DNA from: Saccharothrix deserti
GTDB lineage: Bacteria; Actinomycetota; Actinomycetes; Mycobacteriales; Pseudonocardiaceae
Direction of reading: 5' to 3'
Length of the DNA stretch: 64,000 nt
NCBI RefSeq assembly: GCF_009769385.1
Contig: NZ_VKAB01000032.1
Coordinates: 1 to 64,000, forward strand
The notes under the pieces are model-generated. The model was not told the origin of the DNA. It made no database searches and saw nothing but the letters and a program-made list of their open reading frames with translations. Positions 7,831-15,302 of this stretch are shown here, in pieces (the stretch's first letter is position 1; each line of letters begins with the position of its first letter). Both the position numbers and the translations under genes were made by a program.

Positions 7831-10188
7831 TCATGCGGTGACGGTGGCGGCCACGATGCACGTGTCGTCCAGCGGGGTGGCGGGGACCAGACGCGAGGTC
7901 AACGCTCCCGGCATCTCCGCCGGGTCCAGGTCCGCGACGAACCGGCGGATCTCCTCCGCCAGGTAGTCCAGGTCGTCACCGCCGTCACTGGTGGAAGGCC
8001 GGCGCTCGATGAGGCCGTCGGTGAACAGCAGCACCGTGTCATCGGGTGCCAGGGCCGTGCGCGCCGTCGCGTACACCGCCCCCGGCACGGCGCCCAGGAT
8101 GGGGCCCATGGGCCGGTCGAGCAGGTGCACCTCGTGCGACCGCAGCAGCAGCGGCGCGGGGTGCCCGGCCTGCGCCCACGACAGCCTGCGCGTCGTCGGC
8201 TCGAACCTGCCGACGAACGCCGAGGCCAGCGTGACGCCCTCGCTCCCGGTCAGCATGCGGTTCAGCACGTCGAGCACACCGGCCGGGTCGGGGTTGGTGA
8301 GCGCGGCCCCGGTGAGCGCGTACCGCAGCTTCGCCATCGCCGCCGCGGTCGCCAGGCCGTGGCCCGCCACGTCGCCGATCGCGAGCAGCGTGCTGCCGTC
8401 GTCGATCGAGAACGCGTGGTACCAGTCGCCGCCGACCTCCGCCCACCGCTCGGCCGCCAGGTACCGCACGGCCACCCGCATCCCCGGCAGCTCCAGCGGC
8501 TGGCTCGGCAGCGGCAGCACGGCGGAGCGCAGCTGGTTCGCCACCTGGTGCTCCTGCGCGAACTGCTCGCTGAGGTCGAACATCCGCTTCTCGGCCCGCC
8601 GCGTCGCGGTCACGTCCTGCAGCACCACGTCCAACCGGATGGCGTTGCCCTCGACGTCCAGCACCGGTTCGCCGATGAACCGGGCGAACCGGATCTGCTC
8701 ACCGGCCCGCAGGCGCAGCTCGGAGTCGGTGCGCTCGCCTTGCTCCAGCATCCGCCGCACGGCGTTCTGGAGGATCGGCAGGTCCTCGGGGACGATGGAG
8801 TCCCTGATCTCGTCCAGCGACATGGGGCCGAGTGCCGGGTCGCGGTCGAAGATGACGTAGAGCTGGTCGGACCAGTTGATCTCGTTGGTCACGAGGTTCC
8901 ACTCGCCCCAGCCGATGTTGCCCAGGCGCTGGACGCTGCGCAGCCGCTCCAGCTGCAGCGGGTCCTCGTGCTCGTGCCACGCCAGGATCAGGCCGTCACC
9001 GAACTTGCCGATGGTCAACGTGTACCGGCCGCCCTGCGGCAGACCGGGGCTGTTCTCCTCGTAGTCGAATGTGCTGACCACCTCCCGGACCCCGGTGCGG
9101 AGCACGCGGTGGTAGGCCTCCCACAGCTCGGTCCCCGCGACGGTCGGGTAGGTGGTGAGGATGCTCCGCCCGACCAGTTGCTGGTACCGGCGGCCGGCGA
9201 AGTCGACCGCATCGGGGCTGGCGGCCTCGAACCGGAAGTCCACCACTTCCCCGTTCGCGCCGTGGACCGCGCCGAGCAGCGTCACCGAGCCGGGCAGCAC
9301 GTCCAGCAGGTGCTGTGCCCAGAGGGTCCAGTTGCGACTTCGCGCGGGGCCTTCGGTGCTCAGCAACGCCATGAACGTGGACCCCGCAGCTCGCACGAGC
9401 ACCTCCAGCTCCCACTGCTCCTCGGACGAGAACTCGTGGTGCTCGGTCCACAACAGCCCGACGACACCGGCGATGCGCGTCTCGTCCCGGAACGGCAACC
9501 AGGCACGCGAGCACCACACCGTCTCGGGGTCGCCGATCATGACGTAACGCCGACGGGCCTCCTCCAGGTCGGGCAGCCAGTGCGGCAGGCCGCTGCGCAC
9601 CGAGGTGAGGATGCCCGTCATGAGCTGCAGCGGCACCCGCTGCCACTCCAGCCGCACCTTGGTCGGCACGTTCGCCGCGGCCTCCAGCCGCATCCCGCCG
9701 TCGGGTTCGACCAGGTAGATCAGCACACCGTCGCAGCCGACGTGCTCGCGGATGAGTTCCGCCAGCTCCTCGGGGTCGGCCGCCGTGCCGATCGCCGCGA
9801 GCGCCACCGGCTGCGGCGTGCGTTCGCCGATCGGGGCGGGCGAGGGTTTCGGGATGTCGACCTGCCGCACGTAGCGGGACGGGTCGAAGGAGCTGTCGGC
9901 GAACACAGGACGCGGGCCGTGCGGCGGCGGTGGCGGCGGCACGCCGAGCACGCCCGCCGCGATGACGACCAGGTCGCTGCCCGTCGCCTGGGCGAGCCGC
10001 ACCATGTCCTCGAACGCCTCGTCGGGCCGGCACGACAGCCGCTCGGCGAGCACCCCCTTGGCCTGCTCGACCACGGCCTGCCTGCGCGCAGCGGCTCTCA
10101 GCCGGTCGATCTCGTCACGCTGCCGGGCGACGAGGTCGGCCAGCGCAGAACCGGCCGGATCCCGCTGCGCTGCCATCACGTCCAGCAT
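7831..10188 (-). CDS. ANTAR-GAF-PAS-PAS-PP2C (SpoIIE-type) phosphatase
   Basis: A 785-residue multidomain regulator. In order: an ANTAR RNA-binding helix bundle (about residues 35-85, AVVEQAKGVLAERL), a Pro-rich linker (PPPPPPHG), a GAF sensor (about 135-285), two PAS domains (about 300-410 and 415-525) and a C-terminal PP2C/SpoIIE domain (about 550-783). The phosphatase metal-binding motifs AEVGGDWYHAF, AIGDVAGHG, FTDGLIERR and PLDDTCIV are present. Such phosphatases usually dephosphorylate anti-anti-sigma factors (RsbU-like role). The ATG at 10188 is chosen over an upstream GTG (10287) because a SigB-like promoter ends exactly 7 nt before it. No anti-sigma or anti-anti-sigma gene is adjacent. 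Confidence 0.85.
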   Translation of the reverse strand: MLDVMAAQRDPAGSALADLVARQRDEIDRLRAAARRQAVVEQAKGVLAERLSCRPDEAFEDMVRLAQATGSDLVVIAAGVLGVPPPPPPHGPRPVFADSSFDPSRYVRQVDIPKPSPAPIGERTPQPVALAAIGTAADPEELAELIREHVGCDGVLIYLVEPDGGMRLEAAANVPTKVRLEWQRVPLQLMTGILTSVRSGLPHWLPDLEEARRRYVMIGDPETVWCSRAWLPFRDETRIAGVVGLLWTEHHEFSSEEQWELEVLVRAAGSTFMALLSTEGPARSRNWTLWAQHLLDVLPGSVTLLGAVHGANGEVVDFRFEAASPDAVDFAGRRYQQLVGRSILTTYPTVAGTELWEAYHRVLRTGVREVVSTFDYEENSPGLPQGGRYTLTIGKFGDGLILAWHEHEDPLQLERLRSVQRLGNIGWGEWNLVTNEINWSDQLYVIFDRDPALGPMSLDEIRDSIVPEDLPILQNAVRRMLEQGERTDSELRLRAGEQIRFARFIGEPVLDVEGNAIRLDVVLQDVTATRRAEKRMFDLSEQFAQEHQVANQLRSAVLPLPSQPLELPGMRVAVRYLAAERWAEVGGDWYHAFSIDDGSTLLAIGDVAGHGLATAAAMAKLRYALTGAALTNPDPAGVLDVLNRMLTGSEGVTLASAFVGRFEPTTRRLSWAQAGHPAPLLLRSHEVHLLDRPMGPILGAVPGAVYATARTALAPDDTVLLFTDGLIERRPSTSDGGDDLDYLAEEIRRFVADLDPAEMPGALTSRLVPATPLDDTCIVAATVTA

Positions 10189-10195
10189 CGCGCCT

Positions 10196-10221
10196 ATACC
10201 CACCGCACGGCCAGCCGAACC
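10196..10221 (-). promoter_or_regulatory. SigB-like promoter of the PP2C phosphatase gene (GGTT-N16-GGGTAT)
   Basis: Reading the minus strand, GGTT (10221-10218) is separated by 16 bases from GGGTAT (10201-10196). This matches the general-stress sigma factor pattern of actinobacteria. The -10 box ends 7 nt before the ATG at 10188, so the transcript should be leaderless. The same GGTT-N16-GGGTAT layout occurs before the DUF3072 gene at 38060-38085. Assignment to SigB is by consensus only. Confidence 0.6.
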
Positions 10222-10366
10222 GTCGGATTGTTCGTCCACATGGGTCAACACCGCGATCGCCCACGACGTGCGGATGGCGGTTGGCACAAGCAGATTGAGG
10301 CAGGCGGGATGAGCGGCGACGTCCGTCCCGTGGGCCGTTTTTCTCCACTTGTATCTTTAGGAACAC

Positions 10367-10978
10367 ATGTATACTTTCTCCCCCGTGCAGCCCGATCGAG
10401 CAGAGAAAGCCCACTCCCAAGACCGGAGGGTGCGGCGATCGCGCGCGGCCCTGATGGCAGCCGCGGTGCGCTTGGTGTCCGAGCGCGGCACGACCGCGAT
10501 CGCGGTCACCGACCTCACCGAGGCGGCGGACGTGAGCCGGAAGCTGCTCTACATGCACTTCGGCGACCGGGACGCGCTCCTCGTGGCTGCCGCGGTCGAC
10601 CTGGTGGAACGGAAGGTGATCCGGAAGGCCGAGGACGCCGGCGAGGCCCTTCGTCCGCAGGTGCTGGCGTTGGCGCGGCACTTCGCGGAGCACCGACCGT
10701 TCTACCGTCCGATGCTGACCGGATCGTGCGCGTTCGCCATGACCAGGACCCTGAACGACCTGTTCGCCTCGCTCAACAGGACGACCGTCCGGGAACTGTT
10801 CGGTGAGCTGCCCCGGACCACGCAGCACGACTTGGCGCTGTTCCTCTCCGGCGGCGCGAGCGCGGTGACCAACGACTGGCTGCTCGACGGCGCGGACCCC
10901 CTCGATCCCGAGGAGCTGGCGGACCGCCTGCTCGGCCTCGCGTCGGTCCTCACCCCCACCCTCCCCTCGTCCGGTTGA
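10367..10978 (+). CDS. TetR-family transcriptional regulator
   Basis: A 203-residue repressor. The N-terminal helix-turn-helix spans about residues 25-70 (AALMAAAVRLVSERG, then TDLTEAADVSRKLLYMHFGD), where LLYMHF replaces the more common LYYHF. The C-terminal helical ligand domain shows nothing that names a ligand. The ATG at 10367 has a weak AGGA ribosome site. A TATACT -10-like box at 10370-10375 lies inside this start region, so the in-frame GTG at 10385 may be the true start. There is no divergent partner; the target genes are unknown. Confidence 0.85.
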   Translation: MYTFSPVQPDRAEKAHSQDRRVRRSRAALMAAAVRLVSERGTTAIAVTDLTEAADVSRKLLYMHFGDRDALLVAAAVDLVERKVIRKAEDAGEALRPQVLALARHFAEHRPFYRPMLTGSCAFAMTRTLNDLFASLNRTTVRELFGELPRTTQHDLALFLSGGASAVTNDWLLDGADPLDPEELADRLLGLASVLTPTLPSSG

Positions 10979-11045
10979 CGGAGGTCGTACCCGATGAACG
11001 CGAGCAGCCCGTCCGCCGGTCGAGCTGATCCGCGGGCACTTCACG

Positions 11046-11252
11046 TCATTCGTCGACCCATTCGAGCAGGTCGCCGGGCTGGCATTCGAGTACCCGGCAC
11101 ATGGCTTCCAGGGTGCTGAAGCGCACCGCCTTGGCGCGACCGTTCTTCAGCACCGCCACGTTCGCCGGCGTGAGCCCGATGCGTTCGGCGAACTCGCCGA
11201 CGCTCATCTTGCGCTTGGCCAACTCGACGTCGATGCGCACCACGATCGGCAT
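11046..11252 (-). CDS. Small Cro/CI-type HTH regulator paired with DUF2975 (YozG-like)
   Basis: A 68-residue protein that is essentially one Xre-family helix-turn-helix: KRKMSVGEFAERIGLTPANV, a recognition segment LKNGRAKAVRFSTLEAMC, and the typical ending CQPGDLLEWV. Its ATG overlaps the stop of the upstream DUF2975 gene (ATGA), so the two are translationally coupled. DUF2975/small HTH pairs are widespread. The regulator probably controls its own operon through the tandem sites at 11751-11780. Confidence 0.85.
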   Translation of the reverse strand: MPIVVRIDVELAKRKMSVGEFAERIGLTPANVAVLKNGRAKAVRFSTLEAMCRVLECQPGDLLEWVDE

Positions 11253-11731
11253 CAGATCACCGAATCCATGTCGTTCCGCAGGGTGGTGGCCTGCCGCAGC
11301 AGCGCACGCATCACCACCATCAAGAGCCCCAGCACGGTGACGCCCGTCGTCAGCAGGAACAGCAGGAGCGGCACTCCGGGGTCGTCCGCGTTGAAGCCGA
11401 CGTAGAGGAACACGCCCACGAGCACCACCCACGCGGCGCCGACGGCCCACACGATCGCGTCCACCCACGCCAAGGAGGCCTCGCTGAAGATGCGGTCCTT
11501 CTTGACCAGGCTGAGCAACTTCCAGGTGGACACGACCACCACCTGAACGCACAGCACCCAGAAGATCGACACGGCGGTCAGCGGCCACCTCAGGTACGCG
11601 AGGTCCGGCGACTCCTGCGCCATGTGCCTGAACTGCCCGGGCAGCGACATGACCTGGAACAGGACCAGGACCCCGAACAGCAACACGAGGAAAACTCTGA
11701 GAAGGGCTACCGCCCAGCGCTCTGTGGCCAT
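11252..11731 (-). CDS. DUF2975 family membrane protein
   Basis: A 159-residue protein with four hydrophobic helices (around residues 8-28, 48-68, 90-112 and 120-145). The family signature is a KKDRIFSEASLAWVDAI segment after the second helix, typical of DUF2975. The function is unknown; the partner HTH suggests the membrane protein acts as a sensor or is its regulated target. The ATG at 11731 sits exactly 7 nt after a near-consensus -10 box, so the mRNA should be leaderless and no ribosome site is seen. Confidence 0.82.
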   Translation of the reverse strand: MATERWAVALLRVFLVLLFGVLVLFQVMSLPGQFRHMAQESPDLAYLRWPLTAVSIFWVLCVQVVVVSTWKLLSLVKKDRIFSEASLAWVDAIVWAVGAAWVVLVGVFLYVGFNADDPGVPLLLFLLTTGVTVLGLLMVVMRALLRQATTLRNDMDSVI

Positions 11732-11738
11732 GCGATCG

Positions 11739-11780
11739 AGTATCGCTTGCTACCTATCGACTGTCAATCGGTACCTATCG
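11739..11780 (-). promoter_or_regulatory. Promoter and tandem operator of the DUF2975/HTH operon
   Basis: On the minus strand, TTGACA (11767-11762) and GATACT (11744-11739) are separated by exactly 17 bp, a near-perfect sigma-A promoter. The nonamer CGATAGGTA occurs twice as a direct repeat, at 11780-11772 just upstream of the -35 box and at 11759-11751 within the spacer. The copies are 21 bp apart, two helical turns. This arrangement suits cooperative repression by the small HTH protein of the same operon; that link is inferred. Confidence 0.7.
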
Positions 11781-11868
11781 TCTCACGATGGCCATGTGGC
11801 ACAGCGAGCGATGTGCTGACGGTTTTTTCGCGGCCTCAGGCAACGTCACCGAGGCAATCGGTATCTGA

Positions 11869-12190
11869 GGGGGTGAACGAGGGAGGACAGATGACCTGCT
11901 GCAGACCGCGCTGCTGGGGACCGCACGGCGTTGGTCCAAGCTCCACCGACGAGACCAGCCTGACACCTACGTGCGGCGCGCGATGTACAACCACCAGGCC
12001 CGGCGGTGGCGGCTGAGGGCCGCGCGGCCGGAGTCACCGATGGCAGACCCGCCCGACCTGGCCGCCGCCGGCGACCACGCCCAGCAGATCGCGGACCGGG
12101 ACGGCCTGACGGAGGCCCTCGGCCAGTTGCCCCCACGGCAGCGGGCCGTCGTGCTGCTGCGGTACTGCGAGGACAGGTCAGAGGCCGAGG
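11869..12190 (+). pseudogene. SigE-family ECF sigma factor remnant lacking both ends
   Basis: In one frame (codons beginning at 11869) the sequence reads like the middle of a SigE-family sigma factor: DLLQTALLGTARRW, then DTYVRRAMYNHQARRW (region 2) and ALGQLPPRQRAVVLLRYCED (start of region 4). No start codon is available because TGA at 11866 closes the frame upstream, so about 40 N-terminal codons are gone. After RYCED the helix-turn-helix of region 4 is missing and the frame changes. It therefore cannot be a working sigma factor. Confidence 0.7.
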
Positions 12191-12361
12191 TACCCGATCC
12201 CGGTCGGCGACCGCACCGGCCTGCTCGGCAAGCAGAACGGCGTCACGATCCTGTGGGTCCCGCTGCCCGGCCACGGCAACCTCAGCGTCTCGGTACCCGA
12301 CGCGGTGGGCTTCACCCGGGAGGACCTGGTCCGGTTCACCCTGGGCATCACCAACGGTTGA
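12191..12361 (+). pseudogene. C-terminal remnant of a sigma-associated hypothetical protein
   Basis: Directly after the sigma remnant, in the next frame, 56 codons read coherently to TGA 12361 (DRTGLLGKQNGVTILWVPLP, ending EDLVRFTLGITNG). This resembles the C-terminal part of the small proteins often encoded just downstream of SigE-family sigma genes. A deletion appears to have fused the middle of the sigma gene to the tail of its neighbour near 12188. The match is by pattern only. Confidence 0.5.
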
Positions 12362-12551
12362 GAGCACTCCGCGGCGGCGCTCCGACCGCGCCGCCGCGGT
12401 GCCCCAGGGGAGCTGCCGGTCGGCAACGACTCGGCAACGACGCGGAGGCAGTGGAGAAGTTCATGTGAACCGTGCACGGCGCTGGTCCGTATAGCGAACC
12501 GCATGCCCGCGCCAGAGCGCGACCCGCCGTAGCACCTCCACAGGAGCTCTC

Positions 12552-13304
12552 ATGCACTTCGCTCGGATCGTCCGGGCAGGTCTCCTCGTCCCCGCGACCC
12601 TGGTCACCGTCGGTCTGGCCACGTCGCCGGGCGCGACAGGCGCCGCGGTCGGCTGCGACGTCGACTACACGATCACCAACCAGTGGCAGGGCGGGTTCGG
12701 GACCAACATCACGGCGACCAACTTCGGTGACCCGATGTCGAGCTGGACGCTGGAGTGGACGTTCGCCGCCGGGCAGAGGGTCACCGCCGAGGCGTGGAAC
12801 GGCGCGTACACCCAGACCGGCAGCACGGTGCGGGTGAGGAACGTCAGCTACAACGGCACGGTGCCCACCGGCGGGTCGGTCACGCTCGGTTTCAACGGCA
12901 CCTGGTCGGGTTCCAACCCCGTGCCGAAGTCGTTCAAGCTCAACGGGGTGCCGTGCACCGGCTTACCCACCACCACGACAGTGGCACCAGCACCAGCACC
13001 AGCACCACCCGCCCCGCCCGCGACCACGACCGAGGCATTCGCCCCGACCACCACAACGACGGAGGCACCACCACCACCGGCCACGTCGTCGACCACGACC
13101 GAGCCGACGCCCACGGAGACGACGCCGGGCACGTTCCACTGGCCCACGACGAAGCCGAAGACGGTGGTCGTGCTGTCCGCGGACCGCGAGAACCTGGATG
13201 CCGGCGGAGGCTCGGTGCTCGCGCGGTGGGTCATCGGCCTGCTCCTGCTGACCGGCGGCGTCGTCCTGCTGCTCGAACTGTGCCGCCGCGTCCTGCGGGG
13301 CTAG
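12552..13304 (+). CDS. CBM2 carbohydrate-binding protein with a C-terminal membrane anchor
   Basis: A 250-residue exported protein without a catalytic domain. The signal peptide spans about residues 1-32. A CBM2 module (about 33-137) has the first and last cysteines (VGCDVDY, VPCTG), the exposed Trp residues (NQWQGGF, WTLEWTF, WNGAYTQTG) and the end motif GTWSGSNPVPKSFKLNG. A long Pro/Thr/Ala linker (about 138-205) follows. One TM helix and a short basic tail (LCRRVLRG) close it. There is no LPxTG motif, so it is probably anchored by the helix. It would display a cellulose- or chitin-binding module on the surface. The ATG at 12552 has an AGGAG site. Confidence 0.85.
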   Translation: MHFARIVRAGLLVPATLVTVGLATSPGATGAAVGCDVDYTITNQWQGGFGTNITATNFGDPMSSWTLEWTFAAGQRVTAEAWNGAYTQTGSTVRVRNVSYNGTVPTGGSVTLGFNGTWSGSNPVPKSFKLNGVPCTGLPTTTTVAPAPAPAPPAPPATTTEAFAPTTTTTEAPPPPATSSTTTEPTPTETTPGTFHWPTTKPKTVVVLSADRENLDAGGGSVLARWVIGLLLLTGGVVLLLELCRRVLRG

Positions 13305-13377
13305 CGTGATCCGCCCGGACTCCCCCGTGGTCGAGCGCCCACCCGGCCGGCCGACGCGTGGCACGTACCGTGATGGC

Positions 13378-14856
13378 GTGAGCATCGCACCGCCACCGAC
13401 CGTGACCCTGGACGACCAGTTCGCCCGCGCGCTCCCGGAGATGGCCCTTCCCTGGCAAGCCGAGCCCTGGCAGGCCGAGCAGGCTCCCGCGCCGCGCCTG
13501 CTCGTGCTCAACGGGCAACTGGCCGAGGAGTGCGGCCTGGACACCGACTGGCTGCGCAGTTCCGAGGGCCTGCGCCTGCTCCTCGGCACCCACGTCCCCG
13601 ACGGTGCGACTCCGGTGGCTCAGGCCTACGCCGGGCACCAGTTCGGGCACTACGCCCCGCGTCTCGGCGACGGTCGCGCCCTCCTGCTCGGTGAGGTCGT
13701 CCACGCCGACGGCCACCCGCGCGACCTGCACCTCAAGGGCTCCGGGCGCACGCCGTTCTCCCGTGGCGGCGACGGCCTGGCGGCGGTCGGTCCGATGCTG
13801 CGCGAGTACGTCGTCAGCGAGGCGATGCACGCCCTCGGGATCCCCACGACCCGCTCCCTGGCCGTGGTGGCGACCGGACGCCCGGTGCGCCGCGACACCC
13901 TGTTGCCGGGAGCCGTGCTCGCACGGGTCGCGAGCAGCCACCTGCGCGTCGGCAGCTTCCAGTACGCCCGCGCCACGGACGACGTCGACCTCCTGCGCCG
14001 TCTCGCCGACCACGCGATCGCCCGTCACCACCCCCACGCCGCCGACGCCGAGCGCCCCCATCTCGCGCTGTTCGAGGCGGTCGTCGCCGCCCAGGCGTCG
14101 CTGGTGGCCCGGTGGATGCTCGTGGGTTTCGTCCACGGGGTCATGAACACCGACAACATGACGATCTCGGGCGAGACCATCGACTACGGACCCTGCGCGT
14201 TCATGGAGGCGTTCGACCCGGCCACCGTGTACAGCTCCATCGACCACGCCGGGCGCTACGCCTACGGCAACCAGCCGCTCGTGGCCGAGTGGAACCTGGC
14301 GCGGCTCGCCGAAGCCCTCCTCCCCCTGCTCTCCGACGACCAGGAGCAGGCGATCGCACTGGCGGTCGAGGCACTCGGTGCGTTCCGCAGGCAGTACAAC
14401 GGCGCGTGGTCGACCGGGATGCGGGCCAAACTCGGCCTGCCCGACAGCCTCGACGACACGGTGACCTCACCGCTGGTCGACGAACTGCTCGCCCTCCTCC
14501 AGGACAACCACGTCGACCACACGTCGTTCTACCGCCGCCTCGGCACGGCCGCCCACGGCGACACCGAACCCGCACGCGAACTGTTCCTCGACCTCGCGGC
14601 GATCGACGACTGGATGGCCCGCTGGCGGGCCCTCGGACCGGACGCCGACGCGATGCAGCGGGTCAACCCCGCCTACATCCCCCGCAACCACCTGGTCGAG
14701 GAAGCCCTCACCGCCGCCACGGAAGGCGACCTGGGTCCACTCGAACGACTCCTGGACGCGGTGACCGCACCCTACGACGAGCGCCCCGGCCACGAGCGCT
14801 ACGCCGCCCCCGCCCCGGACGACTTCGGCGCCTACCGAACCTTCTGCGGAACCTGA
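13378..14856 (+). CDS. selO: Protein adenylyltransferase SelO
   Basis: A 492-residue pseudokinase-fold enzyme that transfers AMP to Ser/Thr/Tyr of protein targets. Recognisable elements are AYAGHQFGHYAPRLGDGRA (nucleotide-binding segment), DLHLKGSGRTPFSRGGDG, the NTDNM motif in VHGVMNTDNMTISG, the IDYGPCAFMEAFDP segment and the closing YRTFCGT. Cys stands where eukaryotic SelO has selenocysteine. The GTG at 13378 lies 6 nt after a TACCGT -10 box, pointing to a leaderless message; an upstream in-frame start at 13306 would add an unrelated N terminus. Confidence 0.93.
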   Translation: MSIAPPPTVTLDDQFARALPEMALPWQAEPWQAEQAPAPRLLVLNGQLAEECGLDTDWLRSSEGLRLLLGTHVPDGATPVAQAYAGHQFGHYAPRLGDGRALLLGEVVHADGHPRDLHLKGSGRTPFSRGGDGLAAVGPMLREYVVSEAMHALGIPTTRSLAVVATGRPVRRDTLLPGAVLARVASSHLRVGSFQYARATDDVDLLRRLADHAIARHHPHAADAERPHLALFEAVVAAQASLVARWMLVGFVHGVMNTDNMTISGETIDYGPCAFMEAFDPATVYSSIDHAGRYAYGNQPLVAEWNLARLAEALLPLLSDDQEQAIALAVEALGAFRRQYNGAWSTGMRAKLGLPDSLDDTVTSPLVDELLALLQDNHVDHTSFYRRLGTAAHGDTEPARELFLDLAAIDDWMARWRALGPDADAMQRVNPAYIPRNHLVEEALTAATEGDLGPLERLLDAVTAPYDERPGHERYAAPAPDDFGAYRTFCGT

Positions 14857-14868
14857 GCCTCTCCCCGC

Positions 14869-14915
14869 TGTCGCGCACGCCCCGCCGGCAGAATCGGGTG
14901 TCCGAACAGGACACC
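14869..14915 (+). promoter_or_regulatory. Candidate ECF42 promoter and inverted repeat before the YCII gene
   Basis: TGTCGCG (14869-14875) also occurs 88 bp before the RibD-like gene (16566-16572). It resembles the TGTCGA-type -35 element reported for ECF42 sigma factors, although the -10 parts (CGGG here, CGTC there, 18-19 bp on) are weak. Between it and the ribosome site is a perfect 7-bp inverted repeat, GGTGTCC-GAACA-GGACACC (14897-14915), a likely repressor site or leader hairpin. Confidence 0.35.
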
Positions 14916-14930
14916 TGAGAGGGGCGCCCG

Positions 14931-15302
14931 GTGAAGTACCTGATGCTGATCTACGGCAACGAGCAGGTGTGGAACAGCGTCGACGCGGAGGGGTTCGCGA
15001 AGCTGGTCGCCGAAGTGGACGCGTTCAACGACGCACTGCGGGAGTCCGGTGAACTCGTCGACTCCCAGGGCCTGATTTCCCGCCCGCGGTCCGTGCGCGT
15101 GGTCGGGGACGCGCCGGTGGTCACCGACGGCCCGTACCTGGAGGCCAAGGAGTACGTCGGCTCCTACTTCGTGGTCGACGTCGACAGCGAACAACGCGCG
15201 CTGGAGATCGCGCGGTCGTACCCGGCCCTGCGCTACAGCCGGGGCCTGGGCGGCGGCATCGAGGTGTGGCCGCTGATGAACCGGGGCGGCGGCGACCTTT
15301 GA
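14931..15302 (+). CDS. YCII/DGPF-domain protein, partner of the ECF42 sigma factor
   Basis: A 123-residue small alpha/beta protein. MKYLMLIYG at the start and VVTDGPYLEAKEYVGSYFVV in the middle are the diagnostic segments of the YCII-like family (the DGPF motif reads DGPY here). Proteins of this family are encoded beside ECF42 sigma factors across actinobacteria and are believed to belong to the ECF42 regulon. GTG start at 14931 after GAGAGGGG. Its stop overlaps the TTG of the sigma gene (TTGA), so the two are coupled. Confidence 0.88.
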   Translation: MKYLMLIYGNEQVWNSVDAEGFAKLVAEVDAFNDALRESGELVDSQGLISRPRSVRVVGDAPVVTDGPYLEAKEYVGSYFVVDVDSEQRALEIARSYPALRYSRGLGGGIEVWPLMNRGGGDL

